Assembly (NCBI GenBank): GCA_963930655.1
Contig: OZ005609.1
Span: forward strand, 13,002,501 to 13,066,500
DNA: 64,000 nt
Source: Myrica gale
Lineage: Eukaryota > Streptophyta > Magnoliopsida > Fagales > Myricaceae
Reading direction: 5' to 3'
The translations under genes and the position numbers were made by a program. Positions 12,193 to 22,524 of this stretch are shown here, piece after piece; the first letter of the stretch is position 1, and each line of letters begins with the position of its first letter. The notes beneath the pieces are model-generated. The model was given only the letters and a program-made list of their open reading frames with translations, was not told where the DNA came from and ran no database searches.

Positions 12193-12660
12193 CAGGGCCG
12201 GCTCAAACCAAATGGGGTTAAGGCAAAATAAATTATTAGGCCCTTTTATATAAATTTTAATATAAAATATTTAAAATTATCTGAAAATTATTAAATTTAA
12301 TATATAATATTTAAAGGCCCCATTAATTATTTTTATGAGGCCCTCATATATTACATCAAGGTCTCATGACTAGAACAATTAAGAAATTTATAAGGCATTT
12401 TTTCTCTTTGAACAAAGTTTAAAAATATCTAAAAATGGATTAGGAGGCCTGGAAGAAACGTATCAATCCACTCACGATAAAAAATACGAAAAGATTGCAT
12501 CTTACCATTCTTTTTTTAGCTCAATTGTCTTTTTAATTCTTCAATCATCTACAACACCAAAAAAAAGTAAACAAATTATTTTTACTCTTTATGGGCCTTG
12601 CTCATGGTGAGGCCTTAGGCCACCGCTTAAGTTGCCTTACCCTTAAGCTGGCTTTGGCTG
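12193..12660. mobile_element. Degenerate hAT-like non-autonomous element
   Basis: Begins CAGGGCCGGCTCA, a common hAT terminus, and ends TTAAGCTGGCTTTGGCTG, roughly its inverse. The interior is AT-rich and non-coding, with repeated AGGCCC/GAGGCC phrases near both ends. The same phrases occur in the better-defined hAT element at 59541-60906. I could not find an 8-bp target duplication, so the boundaries are approximate. Confidence 0.45.
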
Positions 12661-12689
12661 TGCTATATTATATTAGATATAAAAACAGA

Positions 12690-12943
12690 AACACAGTAGC
12701 TACAAAGGAGAAGTACAAAAAAAAATCGACACAAAAGCCAAACTAAGGGGGTCAGACCCAACAAACACCCATGGAAGACGCTAACAGTGCCCATAAAACT
12801 TGGGAAGCATCCCTCTTTACTAGAGGAAGCAACCTATTGGCCAAGAGAATGTGTGCAGCCACATTCGCACTCTTAGGAGAAAATGAACAACTAAACTAAG
12901 GAGACACTGCAAACTGATCTTTGATCTTAGAAATAATGGGTTT
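12690..12943 (-). pseudogene. LINE (L1-type) RNase H C-terminal remnant
   Basis: The minus strand encodes a stretch with the pattern IISKIKDQFA ... FSFSPKSANVAAHILANRL, which is the end of the RNase H domain of plant LINE ORF2 (the 'RSAN.VAH.LA' signature). The frame shifts and contains stops, so it is a relic. It ends exactly where the Tat LTR element begins (12944). The other LINE part, on the same strand, starts just past that element's other end (22525). This suggests one LINE split by the insertion, although several hundred bases of the LINE between the two parts are missing. Confidence 0.6.
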
Positions 12944-13703
12944 TGATGGGGATAGATTTTTCAGCCTTGAGAAAGGATTGCTACTGCTGAGGTCCAATGA
13001 GTAGGAGAACGAGCCTTGGGCAGGATGGAAAAGGATGAGGCCCATCTTAATGTAAACAAGCTCTCGTCGACTGCAAATTAACCGTTTGGAAAAGATTGAC
13101 AACCTTCTTAATTAAATGGGAGTTGCATCCAGCATGAAAACGTGAAGCCTAAGGAAGAATTAATCATCTAATTATCTGACAAAATGACTCTAGAAAGAAT
13201 AATATCTGGTCATTAAATGAGTGAACATAGATCGCCCTAGGGATGGTGGCTTAGTGGTGTGCGGACTGTGCCTAGGACCCAGGGCTTGTTCCCAACAAAG
13301 GTTCGAATCATAGTAGCCCCATTATCCTTTAGTGGTCCCTGCGTTGTGTGGAATTTTCGAGTTCAAGTGGTGGTGGGATTTGGCCTGGCTTTATAATGGT
13401 TCATCCCCTGAAGGCCTTTTTTACTCAGCAACAAAAAAAAAGAACAGAGATCGCACTCCTAAAGACCAATGAGGAGAAAGAGAGAGAAAGTAGGCTCCAC
13501 TCAATAAATTTGGAGCAGAAGATGCATAATGGGGGATAACCGTCATTCCAAAGAGAGACAAATGAAAAAGCAAGGATGAAGATGCTAGGCCGGGGACTAG
13601 CAAGTGCTCGGGCTAGGAGGAAAATAAGAAGGATATATAGAGGGAGAAAAGGACAGAAAAAAGGTACGCACTCTCTCTCATTCATAATCAAACCAGTAAA
13701 GCA
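12944..13703 (+). repeat. 5' LTR of the Tat-lineage element, carrying a SINE
   Basis: Aligns along its length with 18035-18101 plus 22069-22524. Shared landmarks include GCCTTGAGAAAGGATTGCTA, ATGTAAACAAGCTCTC, AGACCAATGAGGAGAAA and AGAAGGATATATAGAGG. The last is a likely TATA region (ATATATAGAGG, about 13630-13640). The extra 13236-13447 has no counterpart in the 3' LTR and is the SINE. Confidence 0.8.
13236..13447 (+). mobile_element. tRNA-derived SINE inserted in the 5' LTR
   Basis: About 212 bp with an RNA polymerase III A box (TGGCTTAGTGGT, 13247-13258) and B box (GGTTCGAATC, 13300-13309), ending in an A-rich tail. It is flanked by the 7-bp duplication AGATCGC at 13229-13235 and 13448-13454. 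The 3' LTR of the same retrotransposon has the uninterrupted site (near 22272), so this is an insertion of known borders. The A-to-B spacing and internal promoter mark it as tRNA-derived. It is not a tRNA gene, because the body does not fold into a tRNA and runs on beyond 200 bp. Confidence 0.85.
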
Positions 13704-14009
13704 TCTCTCTCTACCAGATTCAGCATGTTCCCCTGGAGAACCCCCCCTCTTGGGAGTTTTCCCCACAGACTCTGCGGCTTTCCCCGCAGGGGGAGCCACT
13801 TCGAGGCATCTGGGGAGTACTGACCCAGGACCGTCGAGAACTGTGCAGTAGGGCAATGACTGCCTGGGGGACTTAGAAAATAACTTCGGTTTACGTCTCA
13901 AAATGCATAGAGGAAATGCGTTCCTAGAGTGTAATGTTGTTTCGCCAGCTAGAGGGTAGCCCTCACGCTCGGCGGTTAGACCGACAGTCTCCACGGATAC
14001 CATAGAAAG

Positions 14010-15703
14010 AACGGTGCCACCCTCGGGCTTTTCTAGCCTGGAAGGGGGCCAACAAAGGGAAGTGATTTCGATTAATGAGGAGGGCCAAGAGGGGCGATCT
14101 CAAAAAATGAAACAAGCACTAGAGGTCATGCGAAGCGAAGTAAGAGGAAAGCATTCTTCAACCCTGAACAATCTCGTCAACGGATTGATTCCCCTTTTAC
14201 TCACCAAATTTTGGAGTACCCGGCCCCGCCGAAATATCGAGCTCTACCCATAAAAACCTTTGATGGATCAAGGGACTCCACAGATCAACGGGCACATGAC
14301 TTATCAGGGGGTGGCAGATGCTCTTATGTGTTGGGCTTTTCCCCTTACCCTAAGGAATTCAGGGAGAAAGTGGTTTGGTAAACTTTCCCAAAACTTAAGG
14401 AGCTTAGTACGACCTTTGTTAGCCACTTCTTAGCTGGCCACCTAACTAGAAAGCCCCTACTCACCTCCTTAGCCCACGATACTGATGACAACTCAATGAT
14501 TATGGCTGTGATAAATGTATTAGCCATGGAAAGTGATTTTTTTTCACCACTTGGATTGGAACAACCCCATTAATATGTCGATTTGATGGTAGAAGCCCAA
14601 AAGTTAACAGGGCTGAAGAAATTTTTAAAGCTCGAGAGGCAGTCCGTACTGTCCAAATTAGAAGGCCGAAAAGGAGAGGAAGGGAGCAAACTCAGAAGCA
14701 GTATGTCAATTCAAGGGAAAGGGATGTGCGTCCACGAACAGAATGGCAGACGCCCCGTCCTGTACCTGCGTTACTTCCAAAGCCTGTGACAATAAGTGAG
14801 CAGGCATATACTCCCCCGCACATATCGCTTAGGAAAATATTGATGCATATTGCGAATGAGCCTAGTTTAAGATGGCCGAGCAAGATGAAGGCGGCTTCTG
14901 AGAGGAGATCCTCCGAAAAATATTGTGATTTCCATCAAGTTCATGGACACACTACTGAGTTGTGTTACGAGCTTATTCAATAAATCAAACTCTTGCGGCA
15001 CCAGTGTAAGGTGAGGTAGTTCATATTGGACAATGGAACTTTTCAACTCTAGCGTCGACAGCAAGGCGAAACTGGTGCACCCCTTCACAGGGGAACAAGA
15101 CCAAATCCACCTCCTTTCCCTCCACGGGGGGGAGGTTCATACCATTCACACGATAGCCGGAAGTCTATCGGCAGGCGGTCCCAGCACCAAATATGCTTAG
15201 CTGAAGCCCCATTGGCTTAAAAATCAAAGGTCACCCTGGCCTCCTTAACATTCTTTGACAAAGATGCAGAAGAGGTCTTGTATCCTCGTATCGGTGCATT
15301 AGTTGTCTTACTGCAAATTTCCAATTTCATTATATATCGTATCTTGATAGATAATGGCAGCTCAACCGACATTTTGTACGTGTTCGCCTACGAAAAGCAG
15401 GGAGTTTAGGAAGTTTATCTGAAATCAACATCCAGCCCATTGGTAGGAGTCGCTGGGAAAACTATTGTCCTGATTAGGTCTGTTCTCTTACAAGTAATCT
15501 TGGGCATACATCCTGTGGTGTTGACCATCATGGTAAAAATTTTGGTGATTGATCCTCTAAAGGAAGCCCCGACCTACAATGCTAATATTGGCCAGACCAC
15601 CTTATGTGCTACAGGTTGCTACCTCCATTTATTATCTCAAGATGAAATTCTCCACTCCGTTCGGTATTGGGGAAGTTTGTGGATATCTGAATCAAGCCTG
15701 TAG
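14010..15703 (+). pseudogene. Tat-lineage gag and protease relic
   Basis: Gag signatures in the plus direction include a segment like YPAPPKYRALPIKTFDGS (capsid start, about 14210-14260). Further on is CDFHQVHGHTTELCYELIQ (about 14920-14980), the zinc-knuckle-like motif of this lineage. Further downstream a protease-like ILIDNGSSTDILY lies at about 15335-15380, followed by the usual protease C-terminal region. The reading frames are broken in several places. No RT, RNase H or integrase follows. Confidence 0.7.
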
Positions 15704-15810
15704 CTATTACAATGCACGTTAAAGGGCAAATGAAGAACGACAACACCCATCGAATAGAGGTATGTATTTATTTTTGTTAGACCCTCCACAATCTTATTCA
15801 TAACAATGAA

Positions 15811-15845
<35 letters not shown>

Positions 15846-15854
15846 GAAAAACTA

Positions 15855-16215
15855 TAAGTTGTGATTTGGAGCCCTCCTGCCCAGATATCTATAAGATGTG
15901 ATCTGGAGCCCTTGTGCCCTGGATTATAGATTGGCAGGAGCCTCGTGCCCTAGATTATAAAAAATGACTATTTGGACCTCGTGCCAGAAAAAAAGAAAAG
16001 AGAGAGGAAAAAAAGGCAGGAGCCCCGGGCCCTATATTATAGATTGTCAGGAGCCTTCGAGCGTTGGGTTTATAAGTTGGCATGAGCCCTAGTGCCCTTC
16101 ATTACAGATTGGCAAGAGCCCTCGTGCTAGGATTATGAAAGATTAGCCAGGAGCGTGCCCTGGAATATAAACGATAGCTAGTAGGAATCGTGCCCTGGGT
16201 AGAAAAGCGTGCGAG
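15855..16215 (+). repeat. Imperfect tandem repeats in the 3' untranslated zone of the Tat element
   Basis: About eight to nine diverged units of roughly 35-45 bp share the core GAGCCCTCGTGCCCTAGATT followed by ATAGATTGGCAGG. Tandem repeats between coding region and 3' LTR are a known trait of Tat/Ogre elements. Unit divergence is high, so it is an old array. It is not a CRISPR array, because no constant-length unique spacers are present. Confidence 0.75.
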
Positions 16216-16764
16216 ACCCTCATACCCCATCATTTTTGTGTCCCAGGCAGGACACATATGTTATGACATTTGAGCCCAGATGTTTATTGGGCATCCGTGT
16301 TCTAGAGAGGCCCCAATTCATGACCCCTAGTAAATACTCTGTATGGCGGCTTGCCCTAGCTCGAATCTTATGAACATTCCTTTTTGTCTACAATCCTTAT
16401 ACATAAGCCCTCCAGATAGGGGGACCAAGAGGCATTGCATAATAGGTAAAACAAAAAAGCGCATATGAACAAAAAAAACACTTATATAAAAAAATAATGT
16501 CAAGTATCCATGCCATTTATTGGGCCTTTGTACCCCTGGATAGGCATTGAGGCCACATATCAGACACTCATGCTACATATCTGACATTCACGTAATTTAT
16601 CAGGCGCATTGCGAAGCTAGTCAAAAAACAACAAAGGTCAAGCCAATAAAAACTAAATCATAGCGTCTGCCTTAAACCATGATCAAACAAGAACTACGAA
16701 GAAAAATAACAATAAAAGAAAGAATATCAAAGTAAAATGGGAAAGGCAAGAGATCCCACAATAT

Positions 16765-17834
16765 TCATTTTGTCCGAGGTTGAGGGCTATCACCGTTGGA
16801 GGCGCCCTTGGGTTCGTTGGAGTGGAGACTCTGGAGCCCCACTGTGAGTCTTTTCCAGTCCCCAAGGCTGTAGAGATTGGTGAATGTGCAGATTTTCTCT
16901 TTAGGGGGGCCCCAACGGTGTCTCCAGACTTCATCACTCGAGGAGGGGCAGAAGAATCCCCACCGAATGTTTCCGGGATTCTCTTCCAGAGTCCCTTTGA
17001 AGAAACTGGAGAGGAATATAGGCAGAACGACAAACAGAGATTTCAAGACAAATAGGAGGTGGGAAGGAACTGGAAGTAAAATATAGATACCTGTGTTTGT
17101 AATTTGTGCCACGGGCCGTTTAGGCTGGAAGACCTTTTTGATATTATGTGGTGTCAAAAGTATAGTCAAATCCCTCGATCTGTAGGTCACAATTGCTTGA
17201 GTGTGGGATTTTTCCTCCGATAAAACGGGGACTGATAAGCTGATAATAGAATAACAGAAGGAAAGTGTCGATGAAGACAATGGATAATAAGAAGAAGAAA
17301 TAGAAAGGAAAATTGAAACTCTGAGAAGAAATCGGTACCCGTCAGTAGTGGGAATGCCAAGGCGCTGTAGATGATTTTGTGGTTCTCTATCTCTGGAGAA
17401 CCATGCCGCCATACCCCAGAGAAAGTGATTTCGTGGTTCCACCCTTTATTGCTGGAAAAGTGCCCGGAGAAAGTGAATTTAGACCCCCGATTGACAAAAT
17501 ACCACAACCCATCGTCACCCTTTAGTTCTCGTAATCGGTAAAAATGTAGAAACTCCTAGGGGATAAGGCAGGACCTTCGGGAAATCACTCTCTGAAGACA
17601 GATGAACCCTTGGAGAAAACGCCAACCGTTGGAAGCCAAAATGTCTATGTAGAAGGCGAACTCGTTTTCTCTAGGTGATAGCACAAATTCATTTTGCTCA
17701 GAGGTGCGCATTTTGATCGATTTAGGAACATAGATCAATCGATGAGACTTAGCCAGTGTTATGTCCGTCAGCTTGGAACGGATTCGAAACAGGGGAGAAC
17801 TTCTTGAAGGTTTGAGAATAGAGCAAGGCTCCAT
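16765..17834 (-). pseudogene. Antisense accessory frame of the Tat element (gypsy-type Transposase_28-like)
   Basis: The frames run antisense to the element. The upstream part (17834-17556) has ENEFAFYIDILASNGWRFLQ. The next part has WYFVNRGSKFTFSG and SSNKGWNHEITF, matching the 'GWYYF..R.G..L..G.PSSNKGWK.RFFFV' signature of plant gypsy-type transposon domain proteins. Tat and Retand elements are known to carry extra frames, sometimes antisense, between pol and the 3' LTR. The frame is broken. Its role in the family is unknown. Confidence 0.6.
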
Positions 17835-18101
17835 GTATTGATTGGAAGGAAGAAAAAATGGAGAGACTTTTTGAAAAAAGAGAAGTATTTTAAGACAGAA
17901 TAAAAGGTATCACAAAGATTGAGAAGAAACTACAAACAATCGCATAATGATTATTCTTGGTCTCGAAGACTGTAGACAGGCCCTTAAACATTTCCCTACT
18001 TACCTTAATCGTATCCAGAGAAATAGGGGGCTACTGACGGAGATATATTTTTCGGCCTTGAGAAAGGATTGCTACTGCTAAGGCCTAATGAGTAGGGGAA
18101 C

Positions 18102-18413
18102 TGGATCGGTTACTATGCTGAGGGTTTAACCTGCTGAGCATACTGGTGGACGGCGAGGATAAATTTTGCATGATCTAATGGCTGAGATCGGGACATGTCA
18201 TTTAATGAATTTTACCCGCCCGTCCGGCTTTGACCCGATTCGATTTCTTCCGACCCATGTTGAGATGCTGACCCGCGACATTTCACTTCTTCTTCGCTGA
18301 GCATCATTTATTCGCACAAACCCACTGTACCACAGCACAGCCGCCCATTCGCCCCACAGCAGCCCAGCCTCCCATCGCCGGTCCAGCCTCCCGTTCGCGG
18401 GTCCTCCGTCCCA
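18102..18413 (+). repeat. Left terminal inverted repeat of Pack-MULE 1
   Basis: Matches 21783-22068 in inverted orientation with few differences. It is GC-rich at its inner end. A 110-bp direct duplication (about 18317-18426 and 18427-18515) overlaps and extends past the inner end of this TIR; the right side has only one copy. Reading frames across the TIRs (18581-18198 and 21685-22057) reflect base composition and not genes. Confidence 0.82.
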
Positions 18414-19365
18414 GTCGTTGCCCCCCCAAACCAACTGTACCATAGCAAAGCCGCCCGTTCGCCCCACAGCGGCCCAGCCTCCCGTTCGCAGGTCCTCCGT
18501 CCTAGCCGTTGCCCCCCACAACTCGAATTCTTCGATAAGAAATTGAAATTCATTCAATTCAGTTGAAATCAATTTCTTCATTAGTTAGGGTTTCTGAAAT
18601 CGAAGAGGAGTAATTGAGGGTTGAGGAATATTCTTCTCAGTTTTGCTTTTAGGTTTTTTTTTCTTATACAGTTTGGTAGCTCTCTTTTCATCAACAACTT
18701 GGTGGAAAACTTTATGGGTTTTTTGGATTTGGATATCTACCATGACTGAGAGTAGTTCAATGTTAAGTTAGATCGTTATCTAGGGAAATTATGAGGTCTC
18801 TGACTCCGAATAGGTGATATTAGCAAGGGTCTTGAGCAGAACTGGTTGTTTTTCCTCATATGTTGAACTATGTTCACATCTAGATGGCGACTAATCAAAT
18901 AGTTGGCGACCAATCAAATAGTTGTTTCAAACTAAAGCAATGATCTGATTATTGATGAGAGAGTGACCTGGGTTGTGGGGCAGGGGATGTCAGTTTTACA
19001 GGTCATCAAACACAACAGGATATTATCTAGGATCATTTTAAGCAGATAGAGGTGGATCTTTTGGTCTCAACTGGTGTGTGACACGTGCATATGTGGTGAA
19101 AGAGACTGCACCGAATTTGTAACTAGGTCCATGAACTTTGCCTATTATAGTGTTCATTTAATATTTTTTTTGCTACTGGATGTATCTGTTGTTAATAACG
19201 TGTCTATTTCTAGAGACTACTCCTTGTAGGTTGGGTTTGGGATTATGCATACTGAGCTTACCTACTCTTCTTCTAATAGCACGAGAAAAAGGGTACGTTT
19301 CAAAATGAGTGTTGGTTTGGAAATGGATTCGTCCATGTCTTATGGGAGTAGCAGCATTGGTGCAA

Positions 19366-19871
19366 ATGTTCCACCCACGCCTTTCACCTACTGAATGCAA
19401 GTGTGGCCTTCCAGCTCAAATTAAGATTAGCAAGACGCCGCAAAGTAAAGGACATCGTTTTTATGGTTGTCCTCATTTCGGAAAACAGGTAGTATGTATC
19501 GTTTTCATAATAGTACCTTTTTATTGTTGTTAGTTAACTCTCACCTTATAAATTTAATTTCGCAGAACGAAACTGCTTGCAACTTTTTTAAGTGGTATAA
19601 CCAATCTGATTTAGAACTCGAAGATGTACACATTCGCGATCTTATTGAGGAAAAGAAGAAAATGGATCACCGACTGAACACCATGGAAGATCTCCTAGCA
19701 CGAATGGAGGATTTACTAAAAAGAATTGAAGAGAAGATGCGAGTGATAGAGGCACAGCTTCAATTAAGTGAAGAACTGCGTGTGAAAGAGACTGAACGTT
19801 CTAAAATGCTGAGGATGATGTTGATTTGTTTGTGTGCTGGTTTGTTTTTTTTTTGGGCTATCTTGGTTTAG
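19366..19871 (+). CDS. GRF-type zinc-finger protein with coiled coil and C-terminal membrane segment, 142 aa, two exons
   Basis: Exon 1 (19366-19488) and exon 2 (19566-19871) join in phase across a GT-AG intron (donor CAG|GTAGTA, acceptor TTTCGCAG|AAC). The protein starts MFHPRLSPT. It then holds the GRF zinc finger ECKCGLPAQIKISK ... GHRFYGCPHF ... ACNFFKW, with the C-x-C ... C ... C ligand set and the FFKW end. A roughly 60-residue coiled coil follows (MDHRLNTMEDLLARMEDLL and on). Last is a hydrophobic tail (MMLICLCAGLFFFWAILV) that could anchor it in a membrane. Such GRF-coil-tail proteins are numerous in plants; the finger probably binds single-stranded nucleic acid. Just upstream another frame starts MSVGLEMDSSMSYGSSSIG (ATG 19305) and runs out of phase with the finger. 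A one-base indel has therefore probably removed the original N-terminus. It lies inside Pack-MULE 1, so it may be a captured copy. Confidence 0.6.
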
Positions 19872-20722
19872 TTTAATCCCAATATAAGGATGATGACGTA
19901 CTCAATTAGTTATGTAAGTAACTATTCGTACTCTTCAATGAATATAGACTTCTATCTATGTGAGTTTCCTCAATTGGCAGCCGCTGCCATCTTTTGCCAT
20001 CTTTTGCCCATTCGGTTGTTCCATAAAATTCCTCTAAAAGTATATTCAATATTTCAAAGCAGGTATATCATTTGCCTCAGTGTTGAGAAGTAAGAAAGGA
20101 GATTGGTTAAAAGATGCGTGCTTATAGCTAGACTCTCACCCTTGCACAAAAGTTTCAAAATTTTTGATCACCTGATCGGTAACACTGAACTAAGAGATTA
20201 CATTTTACTAAAAGATTACATTTTTAATCTTCCGTGATTATAAACCATGTAAAATTGTTAATTGTTCTTGACAAGTCAAAAACCAAATAAATTAATTATA
20301 AACAATGGTCCCACTGGAGGATGGTAAATTAATGTTTGCAAAATAACTACCATTTAACTAGACCCGTATAATTCAAAGTTTTCGGGTATGTTTCTCACCC
20401 AACTTAGACTTACTTGTGCTTGAACTCTCAATCTCTCACAAACTTCAAGTTCTGCCAATAAGTGAACTTGTAACATCCACACTTCACAATTACATTGTAC
20501 AAACTAAATCCAATGTTTCCCTAACAAGAGATTATTAAGCACAAGAGAACAAAACCAAACATTTCCATACCAGTAAGTTGATAATCAATACTTTGCACAA
20601 AAGCAACAAATTAAAATTAGTTTCCAAAGTGATCATCTCTAGCAGTAAACTAACATTATGTAATACGATAAAGACCAGAAAATAACATTAGTTTCCGAAG
20701 TGATCATCTGTGCTTGTGCCTT

Positions 20723-20998
20723 CTACAGAATCTGCTTCTTCTGCAACTCTAACTCCCTCTGGAACTCCAACCTCATCTTCTCCAACTCCATCATTTGCTG
20801 CCTCTTACTACCCTCAATCGTCTCATATATCTCCCCAAATTTTTGAATCGAATCCGCCAAAACCGCACAGGAATGCTTAACAAAAAAGTTTAAGTTGCGG
20901 GAGACATTATAGGCCATAACCGGGGGAAGAGGTTGAAGAAACTGTACAAACAAAAAAGTATTCTTAACAGAAAGAGAATGGAAAAGAGAAGGAAGCAA
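20723..20998 (-). pseudogene. C-terminal fragment of a trihelix (ASIL-type) transcription factor
   Basis: The last 45 residues (LADSIQKFGEIYETIEG ... QQMMELEKMRLEFQRELELQ) match the C-terminal helix of plant trihelix factors of the ASIL group (pattern A.AI..FGE.YE..E..K..QM.ELEK.RM.F...LE.Q). The DNA-binding trihelix domain that should precede it is absent. The upstream residues look like translated intron. It is therefore a gene fragment carried in antisense orientation inside Pack-MULE 1, about 850 bases from the GRF gene. Function as a protein is unlikely; it could produce a regulatory transcript. Confidence 0.6.
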
Positions 20999-21782
20999 AG
21001 TATTACTAACAACATTAAAACAGAGTTGTAAAGCTGTATAATTGAAGCAGCAAGCGGCTGAAAAGCTCTAAAAGTATGAATTGACAGAAAAGCAGCTGGA
21101 TATTAATGGCTTTCAAAAATCCAAATCCAAATCCAATTCAGTGTTCTACAATCATGGAAGACACAAGAGTATAAATGTCACCTCATGCTCTGCCTATATG
21201 ACAATTCATCCTCTATAGCAATTGAAAAAGAAAAAAAAAAGAAAAAAGAACTCTTAACAGAATAACACAATACAGCAAAATTTCCAAAATCAGATTGTCC
21301 AACAATAATAACTTATTTTTCACCAAACCATATAAACTCTAATCTACTCTAATTTTCACAACAATACTAAACATTTCTAAAAATCCCTAACAGCAAAAAA
21401 GAAATAAATCACTTGTCCAAGATCAAGCAGCAGTGACTATGTGCCTTTCAACCAACGATTAATATATTTTGAATGAGTAAATTGCACTTAATCGTCTCAA
21501 TGTGAATCTAATTTTCAAGGTTCCATAAATAATTAAACTTTGTAGTGATACCCTAAACTTGGTAATCTGGACAGCTCCCGTGGGATTTGCCCACTAATTG
21601 AATTGTTGTTCAGATGACTGCTCATAAGGGGAATATGGAAAAATAAAAGAAAAAGAATAGGTAAAAGGACATGGTGAAGTACAAGTGTTAGTCATTCTAG
21701 AACTGATTTTAGACAAAACAAAATTTGAAACAAACTTACAAGTGCTGCGACGGAGGACCGAGCTCTTCAGGCAGGTGCAGAT

Positions 21783-22068
21783 CTGGGACGGAGGACCCTC
21801 GAAAGGGAGGATGGACCGGCGACGGGAGGCTGTGCTGTGGTACGGTGGGTTTGTGCGAAGAAATGATGCTCAGCGAAGAAGAAGTGAAATGTCGCGGGTC
21901 AGCACCTCAACCCGGGTCGGAAGAAATCGAATCGGGTCAAAGCCGGATGGGCGGGTCAAATTCATTAAATGACATGTCCCGATCTCAGCCATTAGATCAA
22001 GCAAAATTTATCCTCACCGTCCACCAGTATGCTCAGCAGGTTAAACCCTCAGCATAGTAACCGATCCC
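21783..22068 (-). repeat. Right terminal inverted repeat of Pack-MULE 1
   Basis: Inverted partner of 18102-18413, ending ...CATAGTAACCGATCCC before the target duplication TAGGGGAAT. Confidence 0.82.
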
Positions 22069-22524
22069 TAGGGGAATGGGCCCTGGGCAGGATGGAAAAG
22101 GTTGAGACACATCTTAATGTAAACAAGCTCTCATCAACTACAAATTAGCGATTTGGAAAACACCGACAACCCTCTTAAATGGTAAAGCCTACGGAAGAAT
22201 TATTCATCTGATTCTCTGACAAAAATGATACTAGAAAGAATAATATATGCTCATTAGATGAGTGAACATAGACCGCTCTCCTAAAGACCAATGAGGAGAA
22301 AAATGGAAAAAGTAGCGCCACGTAATAAATGTATGGCAGAAGGTGCATAATGGGGGTTAACTGCCATTCCAAAGGAGAGACGGGGGCTGGCACACCAAAA
22401 CAAATGAAAAAGCAAAGATGAAGATGGTCATCGGCCCAGAAGGAAAATAAGAAGGATATATAGAGGAAGAAATGGGTAGAAAAAGGTACGCACACTCTCT
22501 CATTCATAATCGAACCAGTAAACA

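Larger units (their letters stand above)
18102..22068. mobile_element. Pack-MULE 1: Mutator-like element with long TIRs, carrying a GRF zinc-finger gene and a trihelix fragment
   Basis: Ends are inverted repeats of about 290-310 bp starting GGATCGGTTACTATGCTGAG on each side. The element is flanked by 9-bp duplications TAGGGGAAC (18093-18101) and TAGGGGAAT (22069-22077), the size expected for Mutator-like elements. The 5' LTR of the host retrotransposon shows the empty site (AGTAGGAGAACGAGCC, about 12999-13014), confirming the borders. There is no MURA-type transposase inside. Instead it contains host-like coding pieces: a GRF zinc-finger gene with intron (19366-19871, +) and a trihelix C-terminal fragment (20998-20723, -). 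The insertion is younger than the Tat element that holds it. Confidence 0.85.
12944..22524 (+). mobile_element. Ty3/Gypsy Tat-lineage LTR retrotransposon, gag-protease only, old and broken, with nested SINE and Pack-MULE
   Basis: Two matching LTRs begin TGATGG/TGACGG and end GTAAAGCA/GTAAACA: 12944-13703 (with a SINE inside) and 18035-22524 (with a Pack-MULE inside). Without the insertions each is about 530 bp. A purine-rich tract, AGAGAAATAGGGGGC, directly precedes the 3' LTR. The internal part carries a Tat-type gag (about 14010-15000) and a protease-like region (about 15240-15700). It then has a tandem-repeat zone (about 15855-16215) and an antisense accessory frame (17834-16765). No reverse transcriptase or integrase was found, so the family depends on partners in trans. 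The LTR pair differs at roughly one base in ten in the stretch I compared, suggesting an age of several million years. The coding parts carry many breaks. Confidence 0.82.
18035..22524 (+). repeat. 3' LTR of the Tat-lineage element, split by a Pack-MULE
   Basis: LTR sequence occupies 18035-18101 and 22069-22524 and is interrupted by the MULE 18102-22068. It begins TGACGG after a purine tract and ends GTAAACA, directly against LINE coding sequence. No matching 5-bp duplication of the whole element was found (GGTTT on the left, AAAGA on the right), so one flank may have been lost. Confidence 0.78.

Noticed and set aside
13247-13309. tRNA gene, because of A and B boxes
   Set aside because: The sequence between and after the boxes cannot form a tRNA cloverleaf, and it has a SINE body, tail and target duplication.
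13425-14003. 192-residue minus-strand frame
   Set aside because: It runs antisense across the SINE end and the LTR/leader of the Tat element, changes composition midway and has no domain.
15855-16215. CRISPR array (also considered for 61299-61455)
   Set aside because: Units are contiguous tandem repeats without unique spacers of constant length, inside retroelements of a plant genome.
18198-18581. Minus-strand frames of 80-127 residues, and 21685-22057 on the plus strand
   Set aside because: They lie in the GC-rich terminal inverted repeats of Pack-MULE 1 and mirror each other; no protein family features.
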